NCBI RefSeq assembly: GCF_014851395.1
Contig: NW_024040707.1
Location: 10,514,187-10,578,186, forward strand
Source of the DNA: Micropterus salmoides
Taxonomy: Eukaryota > Chordata > Actinopteri > Centrarchiformes > Centrarchidae
Direction of reading: 5' to 3'
Length of the DNA stretch: 64,000 nucleotides
Under the pieces are notes generated by a model. The model had not been told where the DNA came from, did no database searches, and saw nothing but the letters and a program-made list of their open reading frames with translations. The position numbers and the translations under genes were made by a program. This document shows, piece by piece, positions 13,666 to 24,185 of this stretch (its first letter is position 1; every line of letters starts with the position of its first letter).

Positions 13666-14254
13666 TCCAACGAAGGTTAAAATCAAGAGCAACTGGACTT
13701 GGTTGAAGATACTGGAAGACGTTTCGTCCCTCATCCAAAGGACTTCTTCAATTCTGCCTGACTGGCAGGGAAACTCAGCTATATAACCTCAGTGGGGTCG
13801 TTATCCCGGGTCATCGATACCGCTGGTTCGTTAGTGTTCCTTGTTGCTGTGACGACAGTCATTACAGTCGTTAAGACTACCTGTGGCCAAGACTGAACGA
13901 CCATCGCTGGTATCTTCACCTGAGGCCAATAGGTTACGTTTGTTGAGTTTCCTGGGAAGTGATGAAAGGACAGCATTGTAAGTGGGGGATAAGTGGTGGC
14001 GTAGACCCCCTCCCCTGTTCAATGACGGCTTCTCAACCCTGGTGTAGATGCTTCCTTGACACCTCTTTCAAACCATCCATCTTCTCTGTCTAAAATGTGC
14101 ACCTGGTGGTCCTCAAACGAGTGTCCTCTGTCCTTCAGATGTAAGTAGACTGCAGAGTCTTGACCTGAGGAGTTGGCCCTTCTGTGTTGAGCCATGCGTT
14201 TGTGTAGTGGTTGTTTAGTCTCCCCAATATACAGGTCTGTGCATTCCTCACTGC
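13666..14254. repeat. Left inverted arm of the Penelope-like element
   Basis: About 589 bp, reverse-complementary to 15554-16142 with only scattered differences. Contains the C-terminal nuclease coding end and the hammerhead-like end motif. An additional 30-odd bp at 13632-13665 lack a partner on the right. Confidence 0.9.
13718..13736 (-). ncRNA. Hammerhead-ribozyme-like core, left copy
   Basis: The minus strand reads GGATGAGGGACGAAACGTC, close to the hammerhead core (CUGAUGA ... GAAA ... GUC) with a G in place of the first U. Hammerhead motifs have been described in Penelope-like elements. Activity is not predictable from this core alone. Confidence 0.45.
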
Positions 14255-14969
14255 ATTGGACCACATACACTAGATTGCTTTTCTTGTGTTTGGGTGTGCG
14301 GTCTTTGGGGTGTACCAGCATCTGTCTTAGTGTGTTCTTGGGTTTAAAAAACACAGGGATGTTATGTTTGTTGAAAATCCTCCTGAGTTTCTCTGATACT
14401 CCAGACACGTATGGAATCACAATGTTGTTGCGTTTGACCTTCTTTTCCTCCTCCCCTGTAGTTTTTTTCTTCTTGGATCTTGTGGCTGTCTTCACAAAGG
14501 TCCATTTAGAGTATCCACAGGCTGTAAGTGCCCCCTTCAGGTGGTTCTGTTCCTTCTCTCTGGCTTGGGCGCTTGTTGGTATGTTTTCCACTCTGTGGTG
14601 CAGTGTTCTCATGACCCCTAGCTTGTGCTCCAGTGGGTGGTGTGAATCGAAGAGTAGGTATTGGTCTGTGTGTGTGGGTTTTCTGTAAACACCAATCTGC
14701 AGGTTCCTGTCCTCTTCAATGTGTACCGCGCAGCCCAGGAAGGCCAAATTGTTGTTGTGAACATCTTCTCGTGTGAACTTGATGTTACTGTCCACAGAGT
14801 TGATGTGTTCTGTGAAGGCTTGCACTTCCTGGCTTTTAATTTTGACCCAGGTGTCGTCCACATATCTGTACCAGTGGCTCGGTGCTATTCCTCTGAAGGA
14901 GTTGAGGGCTTTATTCTCCACTTCTTCCATGTAGATGTTTGCTACAATCGGGGGTACCGGTGAGCCCAT
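14019..14969 (-). pseudogene. Penelope-like RT C-terminal half plus GIY-YIG endonuclease
   Basis: Open frame of 316 codons. Residues 1-20 hold GSPVPPIVANIYMEE, then WYRYVDDTW (YVDD catalytic box), RKPTHTDQYL, a Lys-rich stretch, and from about residue 225 a GIY-YIG domain with LVYVVQC and LYIGETKQPLHKRMAQH. The RT fingers are missing upstream, so this cannot be a complete polymerase. A frame change near 14040 separates it from the remaining C-terminal codons. Confidence 0.85.
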
Positions 14970-15123
14970 GGCCTTTGTCAGCAGGTAGGATAGTGATGTT
15001 TTGATCCTTGCTCAGAGATGTCACAGCCTTCCTTTCTTGGATGGTGAGGTTGGAAGGGGGGGCCTTTGCATTAGAAAGGGCTGCAGATACCTTTAGTCTG
15101 AGCTGTTCCGCTTCTGTTTCTGT

Positions 15124-15560
15124 TCATTTGTTTTCCCTAATGGCCGATTCTGTGGCTGTGATGAGGTCTACTATAGGTAGTTGCTGTGGTGTAATGGCGA
15201 AGTTTAATCCTTTGGCCAGAACGTCTTTCTCTGGTTGGGTGAGTTCCCTATCTGACAAGTTTTTCACCCATCTGTTGTCTGTTTCAAGTGTTGTGGGGTT
15301 GTTGTCCTTTCTCCTCCAAGACAATTCTCCTGTTCTGTTAGTGCAGCTGGCTCTGGACTGTAGGTTTTGGAATTTCCTTTCTTTGCTCTTGTTGTGCTGG
15401 GATAGCTGTGCTTTCTTGATGAAGTCCATGACCTTTCCCAGTGCTGTACTGGGCAGATATGTTTCTAGTTTGTGGTGTATGTTGTCCATTTCTTTGTTCA
15501 GGGCTTCAATTGTGAAGTGTATCTGTCTCACTCTCTCGTTCAGTAGCTGGTGTTGTGAGG
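15124..15560 (-). pseudogene. Penelope-like element N-terminal region
   Basis: Minus-strand frame with DNRWVKNLSDRELTQPEKDV and LAKGLNFAITPQQLPIVDL, the conserved N-terminal block of vertebrate Penelope-like RTs. The frame entering from 15612 is fused to the inverted right arm, so its first residues do not belong to it. Confidence 0.8.
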
Positions 15561-16141
15561 AATGCACAAACCTGTATATTGGGGAGACTAAACAACCACT
15601 ACACAAACGCATGGCTCAACACAGAATGGCCAACTCCTCAGGTCAAGACTCTGCAGTCTACTTACATCTGAAGGACAGAGGACACTCGTTTGAGGACCAC
15701 CAGGTGCACATTTTAGACAGAGAAGATGGATGGTTTGAAAGAGGTGTCAAGGAAGCCATCTACACCAGGGTTGAGAAGCCGTCATTGAACAGGGGAGGGG
15801 GTCTACGCCACCACTTATCCCCCACTTACAATGCTGTCCTTTCATCACTTCCCAGGAAACTCAACAAACGTAACCTATTGGCCTCAGGTGAAGATACCAG
15901 CGATGGTCGTTCAGTCTTGGCCACAGGTAGTCTTAACGACTGTAACGACTGTCGTCACAGCAACAAGGAACACTAACGAACCAGCGGTATCGATGACCCG
16001 GGCCAACGACCCCACTGAGGTTATATAGCAGAGTTTCCCTGCCAGTCAGTCAGAACTGAAGAAGTCCTTTGGATGAGGGACGAAACGTCTTCCAGTATCT
16101 TCAACCAAGTCCAGTTGCCCTTGATTTTAACCTTCGTTGGA
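15554..16141. repeat. Right inverted arm of the Penelope-like element
   Basis: Inverted partner of 13666-14254; on the plus strand it encodes the GIY-YIG C-terminal part (LYIGETKQPLHKRMAQHR). Confidence 0.9.
16071..16089 (+). ncRNA. Hammerhead-ribozyme-like core, right copy
   Basis: Identical to the left-end motif, on the plus strand, as expected from the inverted arms. Confidence 0.45.
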
Positions 16142-16439
16142 TGATTTAAGTATATGTAACTAAATGCTGAAAGATTTGGTGTCATAACCTTAGTGCAGTT
16201 TTCTTGTTTGTGAACTGAAAACAGGAGGAAATAAAAGACAATAACAATTTCTCATGGAAATCAATCTGAAAATGTTTGTACTGATACTTGATGTGTAAAT
16301 TGAGTTATCCACCTGAATGTAGATCAGTGAGGCCGACAAAGAAGCAAACGTGACCATTATAAAGTATTTTACATATAACCCAAAATTGAAGAATCTGAAA
16401 AAATTACATATATGACAGCTTTTGACACTACACCCATTT

Positions 16440-17770
16440 GGTTGATACCTTGCACATGTTATTACTATGTTGATAAGCCGAAATAGAGCAAATAGAAAAA
16501 AAACACAATGTTGTAAAAAAAAATATTTTGCTGCTGGAAAACAAAAAAGTTGAACAATTCCTCACTCTGAGATTTTATTATTAAACTTTGCCACACAAAA
16601 TGCATGCAGTCAGGAAACGGTACATTTTTAATTGATTCTAGTTCAGTACCCAAAGTATTTACAATCTCAGGTCAAACCCTTATAAAGCATTAATACTTAA
16701 TAATATCAACATGCAAAGTAACATCAGGTTAAATATGGGACACAAAGCGGTATTTAGAAAGAATATTTGGTAGTCCTGTGATTGTAAAATATACATTTTA
16801 CAGGCACAGTTTATGATTAATAACTATGGCAAAGGCAAACTTGCTGCTTTTTTTGAGTGTCAGTAAGCATCATCTTCATGTCAGTTTCAAATTCTGTCAC
16901 AGTGTGGTGTTTTCCAAGAGCATAGATAAACACTAGGAATGCGGAAGGCTACAAGTTATATTTGTGGCCTTTCCCATGACACAAGTTTGGCACATGATTT
17001 GAGGAATTCCGGAAGCGAGAGAAAAATCACAGCAAATCCAAATTAAAATAATTATTTTAGTTTTTGCTTAATGATGTTGTTTTGACCAACAATAGTGCAT
17101 TGATTATTGACAAATGCAGATTGACAATTATCTTTTGTCCACTCTGTAGGGCAAGAGAGAAAAATCAGGAAAAAAATTCAGTAAAAAATGTACAATATGT
17201 TTCAGCGTTGTGAAGATAATGTGATAATGTTGAAAAGTGCTGTCTCATTCCTGTTTAAAGCATTTTGAGCCCTACAGCCTCTTGCTTAGTCAGTTACGTC
17301 TGTGAGGGTTCAGGGTTTATGGGAGAAATTGGGTAAAAGTGAAAGTACTGAGTGAGAAATTTATCCGTCTCCATCCTGTTGTTTCTTCCCTTATAGAATG
17401 TTACCACACATCGAGCCACCATGTTACACAAGCTTTGAATTCACCTCTGAAATAATCCAGATTTCTAAAAAATATAACTTGTATCTAAATAATTGACTAA
17501 ATTAACATCAGGGTAAATCGGGAACACAAAGCAGTGTTTAGAAACACTGGTATTGGTAGTCCTGTGATGGTAAGATTTACATTTTACAGCCACAGTTTAT
17601 GATTACTAATACACAACGGTGTCAAAGACAAGCTTGCTGCTTTTTTGAGTGTCAATAAACATTGTCAGTTTCATTTTCTGTCACAATGTTGTGTTGTTAG
17701 ATAAAGAGTATAGATAAACACTCGGAATGAGGAAGACTACAATTTAAAACTGTAGAGGGCTATTGTTGTG
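16440..17770 (-). pseudogene. Relic of a second chitinase 5' end: start codons and duplicated upstream flank
   Basis: The text ccttgcacatgttattacta ... gttgataagc (16448-16478) matches gcttgcacatgttgttacta ... ggtggataagc at exon 1 of the chitinase-like gene (56401-56430). On the minus strand it keeps ATG TGC AAG, then diverges. Upstream flank text aattcacctctgaaat is shared at about 17442 and 56745. The flank itself is duplicated: 16700-16975 and 17510-17750 align throughout (for example agtcctgtgat, tttacattttaca, agtttatgatta, ataaacact). No other chitinase exon is recognisable downstream (lower coordinates), where the Penelope-like element lies. Confidence 0.6.
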
Positions 17771-18139
17771 AAGAAAATGATGCAAACAGGGTGGTTATTT
17801 CTGGGGAAATTCACATTGTTACAGCAAATCCAGTAACAACACAACAGATAAGAAAATAAATATTAAATGCAAAATAAAATAAAAAAATACCAAATAGCAA
17901 AGAAATAGAAAGATAAGAGTAAGAGTTAGATGAATACAATATATACACCTTGTATTTACAGATGTGATTGATGTGGAACATTGCACATGGCGCAGGTCAC
18001 TGCAGGAGGTAGTTGCACGGTGTACACTGCCTACACAATTATTAGGCGGATTGTATTTCTCAGGATTCATTTTATTGTTGAACAAACACAATACCCTTAG
18101 TCAATCCAAAATATAATTGAAGCTCAAACCTGAATGTTT

Positions 18140-18310
18140 AAAGGGGCTCTATGTAAAAATATACTAAACTAAAACTAAAGGGGACAGAGTCTTTGCAGTC
18201 ATGGCTCTGAGGCTCTGGAACAGCCTGCCTGAGAAAATCAGGGCACCAGAGTCAGTGAACTCCCTCCACATACTTTTATAGAAGAGCCTTTCCTGATTTT
18301 AGTTGATTTT
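18140..18310 (+). repeat. LINE C-terminal/3' fragment
   Basis: Reads GDRVFAVMALRLWNSLPEKI, the ending motif common to L2-type LINE polyproteins, then a stop. Isolated fragment. The preceding 17810-18130 is AT-rich with nothing recognised. Confidence 0.55.
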
Positions 18311-18394
18311 AATTATCTATTTTTCTTTTAACTGTATTTTTAATTTCATAACTCCTACTCCCGCTCACTCCCTTCTACTCCTGCTACTTCCTGG

Positions 18395-20060
18395 TCAGGA
18401 AGAAGACGGCACACACTCCTCTCCTCCATCGACCTGAAGAACGTGTACTTTCATGTGGCGCCCAATACAACTGCCTGCCCTTTGGTTACTCCCTGGCCCC
18501 GCGCATTTTTTCGAAGTGTGTCGAGACGGCCCTGGAGCCACTGCAGCGGTCGAGCATCAGGGTTCTGTTTTATCTGGACAACCTGCTGCTGCCGTCCCAG
18601 GGCGAATCATTGGGGCAGACGGCCCAGCTAGTAGCACACCTGTCTTACCTGGGCTTCATGGTGAACTGGAAGAAGAGTGCTCCTCTCCTCTCCCAGAGAC
18701 TCACCTACCTTGGTGTGGTACTGGACTTCTGTCTCTGGAGAGTGCGGCTCTCTCAGGAGAGGGTGGATGCTCTGGTGGAGCTGCTCCGCCGTGTTGTTGG
18801 TAATGAGGCTTCTGGGCCCGACAGTGGGATTTGGCGCTGGTTTTACGCGCCTTAACCCAAGCCCCGTTTGAGCCTTTGGAGACGGCGGACCTGAGATTCC
18901 TTTCGGCTAAGGTTGCCTTGCTCCTGGCTCTGACATTGGCCAAAGGGGTCAGCAATCTGGCTGCCCTCTCTGTGGCTCTGTCATGTCTCAAGAGTCAGGA
19001 CGACGGCAGCTCGGCTGTTCTGCGCCCTAACCCGGTGTTCATGCCTAAAAGCATTATGAGCTCCTTTCGGTCGCCAAAAACCTCTGTCCGCCAAATCCCA
19101 CCTCTCTGCCCAGTGCGAGTGCTGTCCTGTTATGTGGCGCGCAGGGCCGCCTGGCGCCATTTGCAGCGTATGTTTGTGCACTACAGGGAGTGGTCCAAGG
19201 GAACTTCCCCTGTCGGCGCAGCGCCTGTCTCACTGGCTGTGCAATGCCATTTGCCAGGCTTCCGTGTCTGACGGTGAGTCTCCCCCGGATGGCATGAGAG
19301 CGCACTCTATGAGAGGCGTCTCCTCCTCAGTGGCATTGCACGGTGGGATGACAGCGGACGACATCTGCACGGTGGCCTCCTGGTCGTGCCCATACTCTTT
19401 TGTCCGTTTCTACCTGCAGGTGTCTCCCTTTTCTCTCTGACTCACTCAGTACTGAGTCTGCAGTGTGCCCTCTCCCACAGGACGGTGTGGGTGGGCAGCC
19501 GCTGCTTACGTAGCCCTGCCTTGTGCGCAGCTGATGTAGTTTCCCGACTTACGTATGGGTCTGCCCTCGGCTTCCCATCCCGCACCATCGGTGCTCGCGT
19601 GCACGCTGACACCAATGCCGCGGTCAGCGGGCAACTGGGTGGCTCATTATGTCATTATGTCTCTGGGAAGGTGAGTTGTGCTTGGTGGTACCGTATGGGC
19701 CAGTGTGGCGTTGACTCATCCTGCTTCGCCTCTAACCCAATAGCGATAGCCTTAGAGGGCTAAGCCTATACGAAATAGAACAAGGGTTACCTACTGTAAC
19801 CTGGATTCTATGAGTATAGGTGCAGCCCTCTAAGTTGAAGGCCTCCTTGGTTCTCAGTGCTGAAGAAAAGGTATTTGGGAGCCGAAGGCTGGGTCTCACC
19901 GTTGTGTGTGTATATATACACAAGGTGTGGACGTAGGAGAGGCCCACGCTGTTGGTGGGCGTAGACTAAAATTCTCAGTGCCGTGCAGGCGTGCTGAAGG
20001 GGTAAACCCAATAGCGATAGCCTCAGAGGGCTGCGCCTGTACTCATAGAATCCTGTTATC
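18395..20060 (+). mobile_element. DIRS-type tyrosine-recombinase retrotransposon remnant
   Basis: Two domains in DIRS order. First is an RT fragment (18419-18830) with SIDLKNVYFHV, FYLDNLLLP and LTYLGVVLD. Second is a tyrosine recombinase (18841-19437) with PFEPLETADLRFLSAKVALL, RAHSMRG (the HxxR box) and FVRFYL (catalytic Tyr). The RT box that should be YLDD is YLDN. Frames shift between 18750 and 19200. The 3' side has short repeats: aacccaatagcgatagcct at 19735 and again at 20008, and the segment 19801-19833 is inverted against 20020-20053, as expected of DIRS terminal and internal complementary repeats. Confidence 0.8.
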
Positions 20061-22510
20061 TGGCGGACCTGGATCAGCTGTTAGCTGTAAACACACCACA
20101 GGATTAACGCTGATGTTGCTATGTGGCCTTTAATGTTTTAAGAACCGGGTCCGTTTGTTTTGCAGAGGAGACTACCTCTGAGGTAATTCGGCTCCCAGTA
20201 GAACCTTGTCACGCACTGAAATGGAGCGGACCCAGAACAACTGTCATGAGCTGTTAGCTGTAAACACTAGCAGGACTAAAGTCACGGTACGGCTGTGGTA
20301 AAACTATAGCACACCATCACTGCACTGTAATAATGTTATGCTTTATTAACTGTCATATAATTAACAAAATAGATAATGTCAGTCCAGTGACTGTTACCAG
20401 ACAACCGAATTGCCTGTCATTCTCTGGCGCTGGCAGTAACTCAGGCTGCCAAATGAACTTAAGGCTGAGGAGGACCCATGTGAATGGTGAATGATTAGTT
20501 CATTCCTGCTCCACAGTAGCCAAGCTGTCATATGACAAATGAACGATTCAAATCTAGAGTCCCACAGTAATGATTCGTGAGCTGCCTGCTTACCACAGCC
20601 TGTAGCCCAGCTGTCAAGTGACAAATGAACGACTCAAACCCAGAGACCCACATCGGAGAGTCGTGAACTAATCAATACTGTTTCCTGTGCTGACGGAGCC
20701 CATGCAGCTGCCAAGTGACAAGTGAACGTAAGAGTCCAAGACTATTCACGCATGCATGAAAATGAACAAATTACTCCATCAGACTACTCGTTCCTCCTGT
20801 CATTTACAAGATTAGGTCAAATGATTGAAACGTTCTTTGAATGACGCAACACTAATGAAGTCCACTAACACCATAAAAAAACAGGCTCCCAGCACAACAC
20901 AGACTCCAACATAAATTCCACGTAAGGAAAGGAAACAACAATAAAGGTTTACATGATGAAGCCTGTCAGGCCAAACAAGATTCAGAGGATGTCAGTGAAA
21001 ACAATGAACTTCACAAGGTTGGTGTCACAGAGAGAGAGTCATGTTAGCTCGCTGGCTAACACCAAGCAATTGCTAACGCTAGCCGGTGCAATATATAATA
21101 TGTAACCTTATGGCTTTCCACATTACTTTACCAGCTAAAGTGATTCATATTACTATCCTGTGTACCACAAAGGTTTTGCCAAAGTGTTTACTTTAGAATG
21201 CAAGAAAGGATGTAACACTACAAAGCAAATTTATGCAAGGCAGGAGCAGCCAGTTACTTTTGCTTTCTAACATTCAATTTAGATTTATTGTTGTTTTATT
21301 GATACTCAGGTACACAGCTTCTCCACCGTCTCAGTCGGTCTAACTAACGTGACCCACACAATATACAATAATGCAACATAATGGCACAGAACAACAACAC
21401 AGTGGAAGAGCCATTCACTGCAGTAAAGTTACATACTGCAGTCTAACTGTTATAAAGTGTGACAACAATGTCATTATAATATTGAGTCCAGCTCACTAAC
21501 TGTTTTGTTATGATCCACTACATTTAGCTGTGCTCACATTGCTGAGCCTCCAGTGAAAGATATACAAATAGTTATGTTAGTTACTGAAAAGCAGACAGGT
21601 GAGCTAACGCTGATGTATCACATCGGCTAAATGCAGTAAATGTAATGTTATCATGTAATGAGCATGGATTACTTGCTGTTAAAATGCTGATAAAAATATT
21701 ATTTATTATTTAATATTGCAGTGGGAGTTTACCTGAGATTCCAGAATATTGTGTGAAGCTGTCTCCCTGTCTGTCTATATCCGCTTTCACACTGCCTTTT
21801 ATCCCAAGAGTATTGTGCCAATAACTAGCTCCACTGTATGAGCCAGGAACGTTGAAGTAACAGAGCCGGAACATGGCTGTGTGAAAAGCCACAGCCAGCA
21901 TGCCGGTGTTTCCACGTTAATTTTGGGATCTCTTTATGAAAGCAGTTGTGTTTTGGATTATGCTCACTCATGAGTTCAAGCAAGCATGCATACAAGCACA
22001 CACCTGGTTGCAATCTTAAAACCAACACAAAATGAGAATTACATAACATTTTTGGCCTTTCAAAAATATTTACTGACCAATATAGCCACCTTTCTTTTCA
22101 ATAACTGCCATGAACCTTCCATCAATGGAGTCTGTCAGTTTCTTGATCTGTTCAGATCAACTTTTGCTGAAGCAGCAACCACAGCCTCCCAAATGCTGTT
22201 CAAAGAAGTGTATTGTCTTCCCTAACTGTAAAAAGAGACATTTTAAGAGCCTGTAAATAAGATATAGTAAATATAATAAATAAGATATTTGGCTTTGATG
22301 CACCCTTACTTGCTGCCACAGACACTTCATAACCAGTATGCACCTTGCGTGAAATGGAATTAAAATATCATCAAAGCGCTTTGAGCTTAAGCTAACGTTA
22401 CCATCAACGAGCTACGCATAGAGCTAGTACAGCTAATCAGGTTGCAAAATGTATTGTCACATTTTATGTAATGTTTAGTTTTACTTTAAGAATGTTAATT
22501 CCACAAGGAT
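20060..22510. repeat. Non-coding interval with a degenerate roughly 90-bp tandem repeat (20510-20740)
   Basis: Three diverged copies contain agctgtcatatgacaaatga, agctgtcaagtgacaaatga and agctgccaagtgacaagtga at about 20524, 20610 and 20706. The rest of the interval shows no gene; short frames there carry no motif. Confidence 0.6.
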
Positions 22511-22514
22511 ATTC

Positions 22515-23604
22515 TGTTATGAACCACAGAGGGAGTTTATTATATTCTTTAATGACATTAAGAGGCTCTGTAATACACTGTGGACATTCCAGTGTTGCCA
22601 GCAGGGGGCAGTGTGACGTTTTGCTTCCCGCATGGACTCTCTTTGCTAGCGGACTTGTTGCTTTCTCAGTATTCTGAGCGGAGCTGCAATGGGATCAAGC
22701 AACTGTCGCCTGTCTCACTCTTTCTCCTGTTTTATAGGTTGGTAAAGTTTTAAAACAATGTATAACTACATGTGCATGTTGCTGACATTTAAAGGAAGTG
22801 TTACAACGCTGTGTGGAAGGTATTTTGTTCATTTTCATGGTTTTGTAGAGGAAGGGAGAAAACATGTGTCGGGTTAGAGTTAAAATGGTGCCGGCAAAAT
22901 GCGGGATGCTGAGATTAAAGTAAGACTCAAGCGTGCTTTAGTTCATGGCTCCAGTACATTCCATTTTGGGGTTAAATATCATTTTCTTTGGTGTTCTAGT
23001 TGGTGTAATGTGTGTAATGTGTATAGTGTAACATGTATATGTTTGACTTTGTAAGCTCTAAGCTCGGTCATGTGTACCAAACTGTCATAAGTAACAATAT
23101 GCTAGTTTTCTTTCTGTTTGAAAAAAACAAAACAGTCACGAGTGGAAATGTTAGTTGTCTGCTATTTACCCTGTGAGTAATGTCGGGTAAGTGGATAGTT
23201 AAGAACCGGGAACATTCTACAACCCACATCATTGTTTCTTTTCCATAATTGTAAACAAAATGGAAATGTGGACTCAGTTAACAGACAGAATGAGGATTTA
23301 GTGATGTAGTAGTATACTGATTGTATTCCTTTTATTGGTGAGTGGAAAAAGGAGAATGTGTGTTTAAAGAAGAATTGTAACAGCAGAGATATTTTGGTTA
23401 TATTGGTACAGTGAATGTTTGTACTGATAACCATTTTGATACAGAAACGAAATACTGAAAATAAGGGATATTTTGTATATCAGTGAATAAAGTCTTCTGA
23501 GCGGAGCTGCAACGGGATCAAGCAACTGTCGCCTGTTCACTTTTTCTCCTGTTTTACAGGAAAACCATATCTGTTTATGGGTTCTCCATCTGAGACCTGT
23601 AACA
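22515..23604. mobile_element. Possible solo LTR
   Basis: Begins TGTTATGAACC and ends CCTGTAACA, so the five terminal bases TGTTA/TAACA are inverted as in LTRs. It carries an internal aataaa at about 23486. A 65-bp segment beginning tctgagcggagctgcaa occurs at about 22673 and 23497 (direct repeat). No target duplication was found, so boundaries are uncertain. Confidence 0.35.
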
Positions 23605-24009
23605 CTAGCGGACTGAGGCAAAGCACTATTTTGGAGAGTGCAAGTTATAAACATTGCCGTTGCGGGGGACAATTGTTGCACGCATGCATAGCCTATATGA
23701 AACGGAGAAAGCAGTCAAACTGAAACTCCTACTTAAAGCAGTGCTGTCTCATTGGTTTCAATTGATTCAAAAATAATGTAGCAATGGAGTATTTTGTTTG
23801 TTATGCACTTTTTGCTGTAGAATTTTTGAAAGCAAGCTTAAGGAAGACTATATTTCATTTACATTCATTGTTTTACCTCAGACTCGTTGCACATCTTTTG
23901 ATTTGAAATAATCAAATAAATCTAAAGGTCAGGTTAAAAAACTAACTTTCTTTGCATTAATGTGATTTCCAATCAAGATACACTGGCAAGAATTGTTATA
24001 ATTGCTAAT

Positions 24010-24185
24010 ACAAACTTATTATTATTATTATTATTATTATATTATTATTATTATTATATAAATAATAATAATAATAATAACAATTCGAATTTTAATCATA
24101 TGATAAAATTAATTGCGATTAACTATTCAAATTCAGCGATTAATCGCAATTAAGTAAAAATGTATCGTTTGACAGCCCTGCTTTT
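24010..24185 (-). repeat. ATT/AAT microsatellite followed by a hAT-like terminal end
   Basis: The (att)n then (aat)n stretch at about 24010-24080 is followed by gcgattaatcgcaattaa and ends gacagccctg. The reverse complement CAGGGCTGTC is a common hAT/Charlie-type terminus. The other end was not found. Confidence 0.5.

Larger units (their letters stand above)
13632..16141 (-). mobile_element. Internally deleted Penelope-like element with long inverted arms
   Basis: Flanked by a perfect 16-bp target duplication tgatttaagtatatgt (13616-13631 and 16142-16157). The minus strand encodes a Penelope-like N-terminal region (about 15560-15124), then, after an abrupt join near 14970-15010, RT motifs from GSPVPPIVAN and RYVDD onward and a GIY-YIG nuclease domain (VVQC ... 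DLYIGETKQPL). The piece that should lie between, carrying the earlier RT motifs, is missing. The right 590 bp is an inverted copy of the left 590 bp, so the nuclease C-terminus is present on both strands. Inverted ends are known in Penelope-like elements. Not autonomous. Confidence 0.88.

Noticed and set aside
15008..15976. 322-codon plus-strand frame in the Penelope-like element
   Set aside because: Its first half is antisense to the element's N-terminal region and only the second half (inverted arm) is real coding sequence; it is an artefact of the palindrome.
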